This document shows positions 24,239 through 35,683 of a stretch of DNA of 64,000 bases, piece by piece; position 1 is the stretch's first letter, and each line of letters opens with the position of its first letter. The position numbers and the translations under genes are program-made. Under the pieces are notes generated by a model. The model did not search any database and was not told the DNA's origin. It saw only the letters and a list, made by a program, of their open reading frames with translations. The stretch is from Lagopus muta (taxonomy: Eukaryota; Chordata; Aves; Galliformes; Phasianidae), in contig NC_064438.1 in NCBI RefSeq assembly GCF_023343835.1, positions 17,628,077 through 17,692,076 on the forward strand, written 5' to 3'.

Positions 24239-27200
24239 AGTAAAAAAAGTTATTCCATACTTCTAAATTAAGAGTGGCCATGTTTTCTAGCTGAAGTAAA
24301 GGAGATATAGGCTAAGGTTAAATGGCAGGTAGGGAAGGGATGAAGAAAATGCTTTTGAGTGATGTGCTCAGGTGCAAGTAAGTTGGCAGATCAGCTGCAG
24401 AAGTTGCTTTTATGGAATTAGAATTGCTTCCTAAGGTGAGACCATCCCATAGGCAGGTTATCAGATATCCTTTGCCAATCTTTTCTGAGCAACACGCAAT
24501 CTCACCCTACCAAGCAGTGCAATACTATTGATCTTATGTGCAGGTGAAGGCTAGAAGGTGGTAAGAAATGCAATGAACATTCATTAAGAGCAGGCTTCAG
24601 TGAAGAATTGCTGACTTGTTCTCCACTGAATGTATTGTATGTATTCCACTGTATGGAAAAGAATACCACGAGCCTCTGCAGTCGAAAATAAAAAGGCCCA
24701 GCAAAACCAAGGGTTTTCACGGGGAGCATGCCAGCCATCTTTTCTACTTAAAAAGCATCTCTTTTCGGGGGCCAGGAAGGCGACATAATCACCCAAATAC
24801 CAATAATTTTTCTTATTTATTTTTTTCTATATTTTTTTTCAGATTAACCTTAAATTCTGGCTCAACAATTTAGAGGCCTTAGCATTAGACCAGTGCAATC
24901 ATTTTGTTTCTCACACGTTCCTCCAGGAACAGTTATTTTTAACATCAGCATGATTTATAACTCTGATGCATCAGAACGATTTATGAGCTCTCATGCCATT
25001 TCCAATACTGAAGTCAGACCATACTCTCAGCCTCTTCAGCAGCTAAGTTTCTGAATCCTCGCAGACAACGTGCAGGTGAATGGCTAACCACAGCATTGCC
25101 TCACTGCTTTGCTGTACTCACAGGTATGGAATTGCCATCTATCCTAGTAAGAACACATAATTAACCGAGCTGCTTACATTTCTTAATATATTAATCTTCC
25201 AAAAACATCTGTAGGTAAAGAAATATAATTACTCACAGGTAATTAGCCATCAAGTGGGAAAGCAGTAAGTCTCAGCATACTAGCCTGCCCCAAGTTTACT
25301 GATAGGGAAGGATTAGCCCAGTGAAGAAACTGAGTTTCCAGCCCCGCCTAAAGGTTAACAGGGTGAGGAGGTTGGTTGGAGGCCAAAGTTTCACTCAAAG
25401 TGGGCTATTCCTGAAAACAAATCTCATTCTGTATAAAATGGAGACAAACATGTTTTATAGCTTAGATCACATAGCGGGGAGTTGGAGACCTGAGGTCTAG
25501 ACTACTTTTACCTTGAAAGCATTCAAGTTTCCCTTGAGTTACTTTTTCTAATGTCAAGGTCAAATTACAAAACTGGCCCTAAACTGCTGCACTCCTTCCT
25601 CTGCTCTTTCTCTGTGCCACAAAGCAAGCACAAAATGCTCAAGATATGAAGAGATGGCTCTGTGACCTGGTGGAAGTGGGGCCACACTCCTGCAAGCACT
25701 TTGGTACTCTACACAGGCATTGTTGGAAGAGGGATGGAGCTGGTAGCAGGGAAAGGAACAATTACAGTCCTGAGAGTAGATTGATGTGAATTTCAGCTGC
25801 ATCTTCTTCCTTGCTTCAGAGAAAAAGAGAAGTAAAACTGAGAGTCAGCTTCAAATCCCCACTGGATTTCTCCACTTTTATCCCTATGAATTTTAGTTTT
25901 GAAAACAAAATTTTCCACATCTTTAAAATGTGCGTCCTTTAGATCTGACCAAAGAGAGCTGCAGAGCTAAGCTGGTAGACCCCTCTGGGGCTTCTTGTGA
26001 GTAAGAAATGCCAGTTAATTCCAGGATCAGATACTTAGCATAGACATAATAAAGGTTACCTTTATTATAGCTTTAAAATAACACTCAAAATTAGTGAAAA
26101 ATGGCAGAAGTATTTGTGTGTTTGAGAGAGGATGTGAACACAGATCTGATCTCACATTGCAAATTGCTTTGTTATGGTTGTGTCTCTGAACAACAACTAC
26201 TCAGGAAAATAAGAAAATGTAGTACATAAACTTTTGAGGGTAGGCAGACAAAGCTGTGCAACTTCTCCTTACTCTCTTCGAAGGTATACAGAGTGCAGGC
26301 AAAGTATATAAACACTATATGTTGTATAATGTTAACCACTCCTTTGCTCAGAAGGTCATTGTCTTCTCATTTCTGGGAATAAATCACATTTTCCACAGTT
26401 CCAATGAACTGTGGATTAAGTCTAACTGTATCTGGTTCTGACTACAATGCAGAGGACTAGCTCAAATTGAAGCTTTTATTCAGAGAGCAGAAAATAATGG
26501 TTTCTATGCCCCTACACTTAAGAATCAAGGGAGGAGCACAATGAAACCAGATTTACTTTCTTATTTATTATTTCTAAATTCCTGTGAGCAACTAACCTAG
26601 TCATATCCTGTGTCACTTAAGGGTTGCATAAAACTATTCACGTTTTAAAAGGAAGTGATTGCTCCAGATAATAGCCACACTGTGTTGGGGCAGACCAAGG
26701 CACTCCCTCTTTAATCAGATTTGAAAAAGACTTGCACCTTCCAATTTCAGTGACGGTGAGATAATGACTCAGACGGAAAACACTCTATTGGCACGTTCTT
26801 GAAGGGAAGAACAGAAATCCACCAGCCTTTCCTCCAACGGATAGTTTAACTGCCAACCACAGGTATTTCAGTCAATACTTCTAGTTAAGAAATTCATTCC
26901 CCTCTTGGTTTGTAGTGGTCAGTGAGCTCAAAACTGAGTTAAACACAAAAAGAATTAAAGTTGGGCTAGGCTGATTCTTTTACTTACGTTAAGGCAAAAT
27001 TTTAGTCACTCTGGGAGATAGTTGGAAGCCAAGATATTTTCTGGTCTGTGAACAGGTCGTTCTGCAGGATGGATGCAGACACCTGTTTGGAAAAAAGGCT
27101 TCATTCTTCATGACACCTTCTGCAGTCAAATTGCAGGGTAACAACAACCACCTCCAAAATAGAACCTATTAATCCAGAAGAAATTAGAGCTGGAATATGC

Positions 27201-30200
27201 ACAAACAAAAACTGAGCAGTGCTGTACTTGGTAAAAGTAAAGAAAAGAACCCCATTTCTTTAGGGGGGAGGATGAAGTCCTGAGACAATTTGCATGCTTA
27301 TAGGAAATAATTCCAAGTGATACAAACTAGTGCAAAGTTGATCTGTTTTACCCTTTTAAACTAGCCTAATCTTTTTTATCACTGCAAAAGAAACTGAAGA
27401 CAAATTCTTCCATCTGTTTTCTTTCCAAAAAAATATTTCTTAATGCAGCACATATTTAACTTTTCATGTCTTTATTGGTCTTGGGAACTGGCAACACAAT
27501 AGCCCAGGAAAATAAAAAACAAATGTATATGCTCATCAGAAATTAATTAATATTAGCTTAGGAGCCTGGCAATCAGAACTGTTGGACTGTTTCTCTGGAT
27601 TAATGGCAACCTCCACATCATACTTTACCTTCATTTGCTTCTTTCTCAACCAGTGAAGCAGTACACCACTGCATGATGGAGTGGTCTCCAGTAGAGAACT
27701 ATAAGAGTCACTGGGGCTGAGTGGTAAACGTGCATGAAAATATGAAAATATATGAAAAATATGAAAATATAGTGGCTCTGCACCACTCTAATGGAGATGT
27801 TTTCCTTTCAGTCTCACACAGCTTCTGCATGGCTTCTGCACCAATTCGCATGAGCTTTGGCATGTCTGTATCATATTCTGCTGTAGCTTCGTCTTCATGA
27901 GGAAGTTGCTCAGAATATCTACCTCACGTGGCTATTCTATGCTGCTGAGGTAGTCCTCAGAACGTGGGCATTTTCAGTGTCAGAAAGGTCAGCCAGTCCA
28001 GATAGGACTGAATAGAATGGGGAAAAAAAGTGCCCCAAAGATCTAATGATAATTCAATATTATTCAGAGTCTTATTACCTCCCAACTTACTTCACAATGA
28101 CATTACTCTGTAGACAATTCTCTTTTCTGTTTTTTCTGTTATTCCAACTGAAAAATTAATGTTACATAGTTTAAGTAATAGATATGGTTTAGTGGAATGA
28201 AATGTGCTAGGGTAAAACATACACATAGCTTTACTGACATGTGAAATGTTTGTCTGAATGATTTCATACTCACACAGCATGATGAAAAGTCCATACAAAA
28301 ATAGGTAAAAAGTGCCAAATCAGAAGTTTTTTGCTTGAGAAAATAAACAGAAGTCTACAATTTACCCTCTCCCTGAAGTTTAACTAACGTCTTCTGCCAA
28401 CAACAACACAACAGAATTATATCAACAGAATTATATCAACACTTCTTCTGTTTCAATATTAAGTTCAAGCATCTGTTAACAACTTATTGCTTGTTGTTGT
28501 TGTTACGTGGCCAGATCTTTTATCCATATACAACAATGCTGGAGTTAACTTACTTTTCAGTACTTATTTGCTTTTCCCACAGTCTGCTTCTAATTTTATC
28601 TCCCACAACCTACAATAACTCGACATTTCTTGTAGTCTTTTTTATCATGGACAGTGTTCTCTTAGGATCCCAGGTCCCTTCACAAGTGGTTTCTGTACTA
28701 GAGAGCATTTCTTTCTACACAAGATATTATAGTAACAGAGGTGATCTCTGATAAGGAAATATAGGAATTATGAACAGTTTGATTTACTCACAAAAAACCC
28801 CCAAAACTTTACAACAGCAGAACTGCAGAAACTTTATCTGATGAAAATGTTTTATGATTTTGCAAACAATGAATGTGAGACTTGGAATAGGTTGGTTAAG
28901 AAACTTTATGGAAGTCAGTTTATTCACCATGGGATTAAAAATGTCTCTGCCAAGAAGTTTGTCTAACCTGTTTTTCAGAAGTGACAGGAAGATTTTATAA
29001 TCTTCCTGAATTATTCATTACTGAATTGTCTGATAAGTTAGAAAATGTATCAAAGCTATTTCATTCATAAATAGTACCTCACCTAAATGCCCTGATTTCT
29101 ATGGACATTTCTCATTGCCTGCTCAAAATGGTGAGTCTGCTCCCCTCTCTAGATGCAGGACTTCTGAAAGCACAAATGCAGTCTATCTGGAAGGTGGGCA
29201 GCAGCACATAGATTTACCTTATAATGATGGAACGCTTTGAATTTTGATGCCACCTTTGCCATATGGACATTCTCCTTTTTGCTTCCACTTATTAAAAAAA
29301 TAAATAAAAGTAAAAATACCCTTTTGCCAATTCTACAGTCAGCCCAGACAACCTCATGAGTACCAACATGCAGCTTGTAAAGAAACAGCAGTAGAACATC
29401 AAGGACTCATTAGTTTGATTTCAGTTTGCACCTCTGAAGATATCTGTTGACCATCTTGTCATCCTGCATATTATTTAAAGCAACTACAACATCAGTAAGA
29501 TGCCTTTACAAGTCTGCAAAGATACAGTCATGATCCTTTCAGACTTTCACCTCCTTCTGCTCTGTAAAACCAGACAGGAATTCATACAGAAGTGCATTCT
29601 TTGCACCTTACAAACCTAGGAGCTGAGCTCTTCTCTGATGGGACAGGACTGACATGATAGCAATGATTTAAACTCCAAACATATCAAAGGTAAGCAAAGT
29701 ATGTACATACAAAGCAGCAAATATATGGCTCAAAAATGCATGGCTCTTTGCAAAAGAAGAGCAAAGAAAAAAAAATACACAGATTAACATTTTAAACTCT
29801 ATGTGCGTGTAGCCCTTGCCATGGGCTTCAGGAGAGGCATTTCTTTGAATATCTGCAATATTATCTCAAATTTGAGCATGCTGTATTGCTACCAGCATCT
29901 GAATTAGCTTGTTTAAAACTAGTTCTGCTGTGTCAGTTGCACACTACAAGCACATCCCTTGCTAGATAAAAGAAACTGTCTGAAAAGAGATGGCAGGCTG
30001 TTAGTATGTATAGAAAGCTATCTGCCATATGAGGAATAAGTTGCTTGACAGTATTAGAGGAAACAGAGTCATCAAAGCTGGACTTAACCACTCATATGCT
30101 TGCTAATGAGCACTAATAGCAAATTAGATTACATCAGATTGGATTAGAGCTCTCAGAGAAAATGTCACACACTTTCATCAGCTGTGTGGCAGATTAGACT

Positions 30201-30258
30201 ATGATTCCAGAGTAAAGAAGGAAGGCAACAAGAAATTCAAGTTGCCTTGGCTGGAAAG

Positions 30259-30605
30259 AATCATAGAATTGTTTGAATTGGAAAGGACCTCTAAAGGCCA
30301 CCTGGTTCAACTCCGCTGCATGGAAGATGGACACCTACTCTAGACCAGGTGCTCACAGCCCCATCCAGCCTGACCCTGAATGTCTCCAAAGACATTCTCG
30401 AAGACTACATCTCTGGGCAACCTGCACCAGAGCCTCAGCACTTTCTCTGTAAAAAATTTCTCTTATATCCAGTCCAAATCCCCCCTGTTTTAGTTTGAGA
30501 CCACTTCCCCATGTCATAATCACAATAGGCCTGCTAAAGAGTCTGTCCCCTTCTTTCTTTCAGCCCCTCTTTAGATATTGATAGGCCACTATCAGCACAA
30601 AGCAT
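30259..30605 (-). repeat. CR1 LINE fragment
   Basis: It starts with AATCATAGAATTGTTTGAAT, the complement of the CR1 terminal repeat, then 'ggaaaggacctctaaaggcc', the 'cccatccagcctgaccctga' block and 'agtctgtccccttctttctt'. The order matches a 3' CR1 fragment in reverse orientation. Confidence 0.93.
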
Positions 30606-30857
30606 CTTCCAGAAATTCTGTGAAAGCTGAGTCAGTCACCTACAGTCAGGACAGCAGTGTACGTTTCATTAGAACATTTTACTCTTATGGGCATGTAAAT
30701 TACTCTGCTGCTTTTTAAAGCAGTTCTTTAGTAAGTCATAAACCCTGCCCACAGGTATTCACATGCCATGACTGCACAGCCCCTGAGAATGTCAGCCCAT
30801 GTGTGTTGCTGCTTCACTTCCCCACTCTTTCAATGTGTTTGTTCCTATGTGTCCTAG

Positions 30858-31024
30858 TGACCGACATCTTTCCAAGTCTCGGCAGTAATGAATCATTTTG
30901 CCCTCCTCGTCCTGCTCCTTCAGTGGAGATGAAGTCAAAAAAGCTCAGCACGGTGCACTCCAAAGCCTCGAGCTCCCTCTGCAGCATTTGGGAAGGAATC
31001 GTCATACCTCAAGGAACCTATGTG
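30858..31024 (+). other. Exon-like open block of unknown identity
   Basis: A 167-base stretch lies between a good acceptor with a pyrimidine-rich lead (ttcctatgtgtcctag) and a good donor (gtaagg). It is open in one frame: two bases, then 55 codons starting TDIFPSLGSNESF and ending WEGIVIPQGTYV. The minus strand is open across it too. It has higher GC and more CpG than its surroundings. I recognise no family. It could be an exon of an unannotated transcript, a conserved regulatory element, or chance. Confidence 0.25.
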
Positions 31025-31643
31025 GTAAGGAACTGGATCGTTTAATTTCTGGGAAACGTCTGCTGAAATCTGAGCTAGTCGAACAAATCCTTTCCATTAA
31101 ATTTTATTCTAATGAGATGCCGTTATGATCTGTTGACCCTGGCAAATACTTTCCTTGCAAACCCCATCCCAAACCACTTTCAAAGGAAACAACTGGAGGA
31201 AAGCATGTTGCTCCAGGATTTTCATCTGTGAATGTGCAGTTAACAGCTCAGATTCAGACATAACAGAAGGTGTTACTAAATTACTATGTCAGATGTTAAA
31301 AGTGAATTCAAAAGCATTTAAGCAATGAGTTACGTCTTAAATAATGATTTATATTGCATAGTTCTGTGTTTGTTACTAATTTAGATTCCCTGAAAATTAC
31401 ACAGACATATGGGATTGTTTTCACACCTCCTCATACGTCAGTGCAGAATGTGGCCACTGAGTTCATACAAACCTATGAAAATCTCAGGTGATGTTGATTT
31501 CAGTTGCATGAAAGGGACTGAGGATAAAGGTATAAATTACACTGATTTATGTAGGCTTCATTCATGTAGGCTTGTTTCTGAATTGAGCACAAGCTACGTG
31601 CCATGTGCTTTGGTCCTTTCTTACACGTTTTTGCTTTATAGAG

Positions 31644-32003
31644 TGTATGGGAACTGCTGAGTCACGGCCTGAACCTCTGATTAATCACCTGAGGTGAGCC
31701 ATGAGTCAGCCAGAGGAGCACAGGTGAAGGCAACTCACCTGTGCTGCCGGAAGGGGTGGAGCCTGGCTCCACCCCTCCTGGAACTATGTAAGAGCTGGCT
31801 GCCAGAGGGGAAGGATCTCTTCTGGAGATCCCCTCTTTTGGTATCTTCTAGTGAGCTCAACCCAGGGGTAAGCTCTTCTACTTATTCTCTTTTGTGATCC
31901 TTGTTTGCTTTGCCTTACTCTTTTGATTATATTGCAATTATAACATTTTGATATCTATTGATAATAAACAATTATATTGTGTTTATAACATCTTGGTTAT
32001 ACA
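31644..32003 (+). mobile_element. Solo LTR of an endogenous retrovirus
   Basis: The element starts TGTAT and ends ATACA, inverted termini of the LTR type. It is flanked on both sides by the same six bases, ATAGAG, at 31638-31643 and 32004-32009. Inside are two AP-1 motifs (TGAGTCA at 31658 and 31702), a GC-rich palindrome (31753-31775), a TATA-like TATGTAA (31785) and AATAAA (31963), in the order expected for U3, R and U5 on the + strand. There are no internal genes, so it is a recombined solo LTR. A 6-bp duplication fits alpha- or betaretrovirus-like (class II) elements. The family name is not assigned. Confidence 0.85.
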
Positions 32004-32009
32004 ATAGAG

Positions 32010-33640
32010 TCATTGTTCTGGCAATATTAAAGTGAGATTTTAATTAATCAGTTCTTTTTTGTTTCTTGTTGTTTTTTTTACCTCTTGTATTGCAATTGGG
32101 ACTTCTGTGTGCTTTCTAAATTAATCCACGCACATTCCTCCTTGGCTTGAACTACACATTTTATTCATATTCATTCCTCCACACACTGAAGAATCTTCAG
32201 GACTACAGGGAGAAAATACATCCCTGAGAACATGCACAGCTCATTCCTCCCATGTGACCATGCAATATCCAATTTATAGCAATTAGGGACTCCAAAAAAT
32301 CCTGCTTTAAACTGGTTTAGTTCACAGATGGACTTAATGTCTGTAGCTAGTTCTGTATACTGGCTTTCTTGATTATATGCAAGACTAGATCTGCATAATA
32401 GACTGAAACAGGATGCTGAAAATCTAGCAATTTTATCTAAGGAGAGATTGTTTTGGAGTTTGGAGTTGAATTGGGAGTTTTAGAAATGTTTTGAGAGTAG
32501 TAGGAGTTGTACCTCAGCTTGGAATGTGAGACTGGGGAAGAAGATGTAGAAAACGATAACTTCCAAGTTTATGTATCTGCAACTGCAATCTACGCCAAGA
32601 ATCATAGTTCTATTTGTGTACTGCAGTGACAGTAAATTGAAGGATGTACTAGAAGCAATCTAGTAATGGGGTAGCTTGGGGAATCAACCAAAGGAACAAG
32701 GAAAGTCCTGAATTACCTATCTGTGCTGTGAGACAAACCAGTATGGTTGCTCTGAACTTTAGAGACATACAAAACAGTGGCATGAACTTGAATTTTCAAA
32801 TTCAACGTAAGTTCACAACCTTTCACCTTGTGTAAGAATTGGTTTTAAAATGTGGACACTAAAGATTTGCCTTGCTTCTTCTGTTTTAAAGGTCAGGAGT
32901 TATTTCATGTCACAATTAATCTTTGCAAGTAATAAGACTGCTATAACAACCCCCATGTTGCTAGTGAATGGCTCAGGCCTCTGGCTCAGGCAAGGGCAGA
33001 GGTTCCTTTCTTGAGCAGCTTCCAGGGACATAATGTGCACAGCAATATCTCTTTGAGAAAGGGGCTCTGATACTGCACTTCTTACTCTCTGTTGGCTCCT
33101 TTCATCAGCGTATAACCCCAAACAATCCTCATTCATTTAGCTGGTAGGTAAAACATTGTGATAAAGCTCACAAGAAAGCCAGTAATTGTGCACTTACAGG
33201 GAACATACAGGCCTCCCAACTGAGGCATAGATGCATTACTATAATGACAGCCCAATCAAAGCCAAGGTGTAGGGAATTGGCACTACTGCTTGAGCAGCAG
33301 GAGATGGGCAATCTCACATTTGGCTCCAAGCACACATTTTTAATTCAGTACTATGAGACAAGTCAGTTAATCTCCAGGGGATTTTGAGTACTGTGTGGTT
33401 CCTAATTAACAGGCCAAGTGGTAACGAGCACAATGACTGGCACTTTGGTTCTGCCAAAGCCCCACACACTTCCAGGTGGCAGGGAGCCCTGCAGTCCCAA
33501 GGCAGGGAGCCGAGATGTCTGAGCAGCCCCGTGCGAAGGGGGCCCACTTCCTCGTAATAAACTGGAAGCACATGAGTCTCTTTGCTCTGAGACACAAACC
33601 GCGTGGCAGAGCTGATAGGCACTACCACACCCCTAAGAAA
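32010..33640. other. Intergenic region upstream of FADD
   Basis: Unique sequence without a supported gene. Open frames here are short. From about 33480 the GC content rises toward the FADD promoter. Confidence 0.6.
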
Positions 33641-33645
33641 CACCA

Positions 33646-33760
33646 GCCGCCATCTTCTGACGGCTGCGGGAGAGCCCGCCGCCGTGACGTCACTTCCGGC
33701 CCGGCTGGCGCGGATCAGCACCCCGCCGTAGCGGGGCCGGGCCGGGGCGGGCTTCGCGTT
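33646..33760 (+). promoter_or_regulatory. FADD: FADD core promoter (YY1, CRE, ETS and GC-box motifs)
   Basis: The GC-rich block contains an exact YY1 motif GCCGCCATCTT (33646-33656), a palindromic CRE TGACGTCA (33685-33692) overlapping an ETS core CACTTCCGG (33691-33699), and a GC box GGGGCGGG (33744-33751). There is no TATA box. This is a housekeeping-type CpG promoter, and the start site probably lies within about 100 bases downstream. No ATG occurs between it and the FADD start. Confidence 0.7.
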
Positions 33761-33861
33761 CCCGCGGTGGCACTGCGGAAGCGCGAGTGAAATCCGCCGC
33801 CAGGGTGGAGTGTGCGCTCTGTGCCTCTTTTGGTGTCGGCTGCACTGTAGGCCTCAGCCCC

Positions 33862-34162
33862 ATGGATCCCTTTCTGGCTCTGCTGAATTCTTTGTCCGCC
33901 TGTCTGTCTGCCAGCGAGCTGCACGACCTGAAGTTTCTGTGCCAGGACAAAATTGGGAAAAGGAAGCTGGAGTCTGTCCAGAGCGGCAGGGAGCTTTTCA
34001 ACTTCTTCATGGAGCAGCAGCTGATTTCAAGTCACAACGTAGACTTGCTTAAAACCATGTTTAAGAGCATTAAAAGAGAAGATTTGGTCTTACGGCTGGA
34101 GCATTTCATAGAGGAGGGAGAAGCCAGCGCTCCTGATGAGCGGCCTGACATGAAGGAAAGAC
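33862..34162 (+). CDS. FADD: FADD exon 1: start codon and death-effector domain
   Basis: FADD is the cytosolic adaptor that links death receptors such as Fas to caspase-8. The exon opens at ATG in a good context (agccccATGG) and encodes MDPFLALLNSLSACL, SASELHDLKFLCQDKIGKRK and on to residue 100, plus one base, before gtaggt. The death-effector domain fills residues 1-82. Phe25, needed in mammals for DED interaction, is kept, as is the RxDL-type motif (KREDL, residues 71-75). The linker EGEASAPDERPDMKER differs from human. A longer in-frame extension upstream has no ATG, so this start is preferred. Confidence 0.97.
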
Positions 34163-34366
34163 GTAGGTGCAGCTTTTTATTTTTTTCGTTACTTTTTTCC
34201 AATTGATCCCAGTAAACGTGTGTTTGAGGCGTGAGAGTGCTCAGCCCTCAGTTCCCATCTGTGGCTGCTGCTAACGGTGCTGTTGCAGGGACGGTGTCAT
34301 ACCCTGGAAGCGTACCGTGAGGGCAGCATATGCTGCGAGCAGCTGCTCCTTTAGCCCTGGTCACCG

Positions 34367-34760
34367 AGTCACAGAATCGTAGGGTTTGGAAAGGAACTCT
34401 ACAGAGTCCAACCCCCTAAAGTCCTGCTAAAGTAGGTTCGCTAACAGCAGGTTACACAGGCAGACAGGTGGGTCTTCAGTATCCCCAGAGAAGGAGATTC
34501 CATCACTCCCTGGGCAGCCTGTTCCTGTGCTTTGTCACTCTGACAGTAAAGAAGTTCTTCCTTGTATTTGTGTGGAACTTCCTGTGTTTCACTTTCTGTA
34601 TGTTGCCCTTGGCTCTATTGCACACCACCGCGAAGAATCCATTCCTATCAACATGACTCCTGCACTTCAGATATTTGCAAACAGTTATTTATTAGTCTTC
34701 TCTCATTCTCTCTTCTCCAGACTGAGGAGTCCCAGGTCTCTCAGCTCTCAGCCTGGTGGT
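34367..34760 (-). repeat. CR1 LINE fragment in the FADD intron
   Basis: It opens with TCACAGAATCGTAGGGTTTG and 'gaactctacagagtccaacc', then 'tccctgggcagcctgttcct', and reaches 'agactgaggagtcccaggtc' followed by 'tctcagctctcagcctggt'. This is a nearly 400-base 3' CR1 segment in reverse orientation. It takes up about half of the only FADD intron. Confidence 0.93.
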
Positions 34761-34902
34761 TAATTGGAAGCCCTGCTCTGTACTAGGAGCTTCCAGTGCA
34801 CGCAGTAGCTTTTCATTATGAATGATAGATCAATAATAGTGTTTTGCTTAAAAAAAGTGTCTTTCTTTGTATGTCCTCACATATGTATTTCTGCTGTTCC
34901 AG

Positions 34903-35189
34903 GTTTGCAGAAGGTAGTTATCGAAGTTATATGCGAAAACGTTGGGAGAGACTGGAGAAGGCTGATGCGAAAACTTGACCTTTCTGAAGTGAGGATAGAG
35001 AGAATAGAAGAAGACAATCCACGGAATTTGCGGGAGCAATTGGTTCAGTCACTTCGAGAATGGCAGAAATTGAAGGGGAAAGATGCAAAGGTGACTGACC
35101 TAATAAAGGCTCTTCGAGACTGTAATATGAATTTAGTGGCAGACATAGCTGAAGAGAAGCTCTCGCGTCTGAACACAGAAAACATGTGA
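34903..35189 (+). CDS. FADD: FADD exon 2: death domain and stop
   Basis: After ctgctgttccag the exon completes Arg101 and encodes [40 protein letters not shown] and onward to [21 protein letters not shown], stop TGA at 35187-35189. Residues 102-183 are the death domain. The [12 protein letters not shown] core and the NPRNL and NLVAD blocks match mammalian FADD. The protein is 195 residues against 208 in human. It stops 12 residues after the NLVAD block and has no counterpart of the human SPMSW tail with phospho-Ser194. Two exons, split between the two domains, is the same gene structure as in mammals. Confidence 0.97.
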
Positions 35190-35547
35190 AATGAAGAGAA
35201 AAGCACTTTCACATCACAGATGCAATTGAAGAAAGAAGCAAAAGTGCCTTTTGATCATCTGTCATTGGCTCTGTTAATTCTGCCATTAATTTATGTGCCT
35301 TAAAATTAATAGGTTAATTTCAGATCAGGTTATAACTAATGTGCAAACAAATCCTTTCAGGCAGTGCTTTGCAGTTGGTGCTTCCTTTAAGAGATTTTAA
35401 CTTTTGGAATACAAATTTTTTGCAGAAAATTCTGAGATTTTAGTTTTGCCCCCCACCTGAAAATAATATATGCTTTATTGCAGATTCCTTACAAGTGCCT
35501 TGTCTGTAATTACATCCATGGGACACTTCTGAGGGAACTGACAATTT

Positions 35548-35599
<52 letters not shown>

Positions 35600-35680
35600 C
35601 ATATACACATGTATATGTGTGTGTGTATATATATACATGAATATTCCAACCTCCTAATAAAAAGTATATATATATACTTT
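35190..35680 (+). other. FADD: FADD 3'UTR (end uncertain)
   Basis: Non-coding and AT-rich, it contains a TA/TG microsatellite. The first AATAAA after the stop is at 35656-35661, giving a 3'UTR of about 490 bases. A later ATTAAA at 37654 and an AATAAA near 37743 could serve longer forms. Confidence 0.55.
35552..35638. repeat. (TA)n / (TG)n microsatellite
   Basis: About 40 bases of pure TA are followed by mixed TATG, TG and TA runs. It lies in the presumed FADD 3'UTR about 20 bases before the first poly(A) signal. It is expected to be length-variable. Confidence 0.93.
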
Positions 35681-35683
35681 TTA
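35656..35683 (+). terminator. FADD poly(A) signal inside a palindrome
   Basis: AATAAA (35656-35661) overlaps a perfect 26-bp palindrome spanning 35658-35683, whose halves are TAAAAAGTATATA and its complement. In RNA the second half of the hexamer could pair with the downstream TTTTTA. Confidence 0.55.

Larger units (their letters stand above)
21422..30258. other. Intergenic region between ANO1 and the FADD side
   Basis: No gene is visible. Open frames are under 90 codons and show no family features. The region is AT-rich unique sequence with a T tract at 21371-21400 just before it, a G run near 22736, a 16-bp palindrome at 22855, a hairpin at 24211 and short imperfect repeats near 27735 and 28410. 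An unannotated non-coding RNA cannot be excluded. Confidence 0.6.

Noticed and set aside
33787-33861. N-terminal extension of FADD in the same frame
   Set aside because: There is no ATG in the extension. The ATG at 33862 has good context and gives the conserved MDPFL start.
34468-34786. Several 60-78 codon frames in the FADD intron
   Set aside because: They are translations of a reverse-orientation CR1 fragment.
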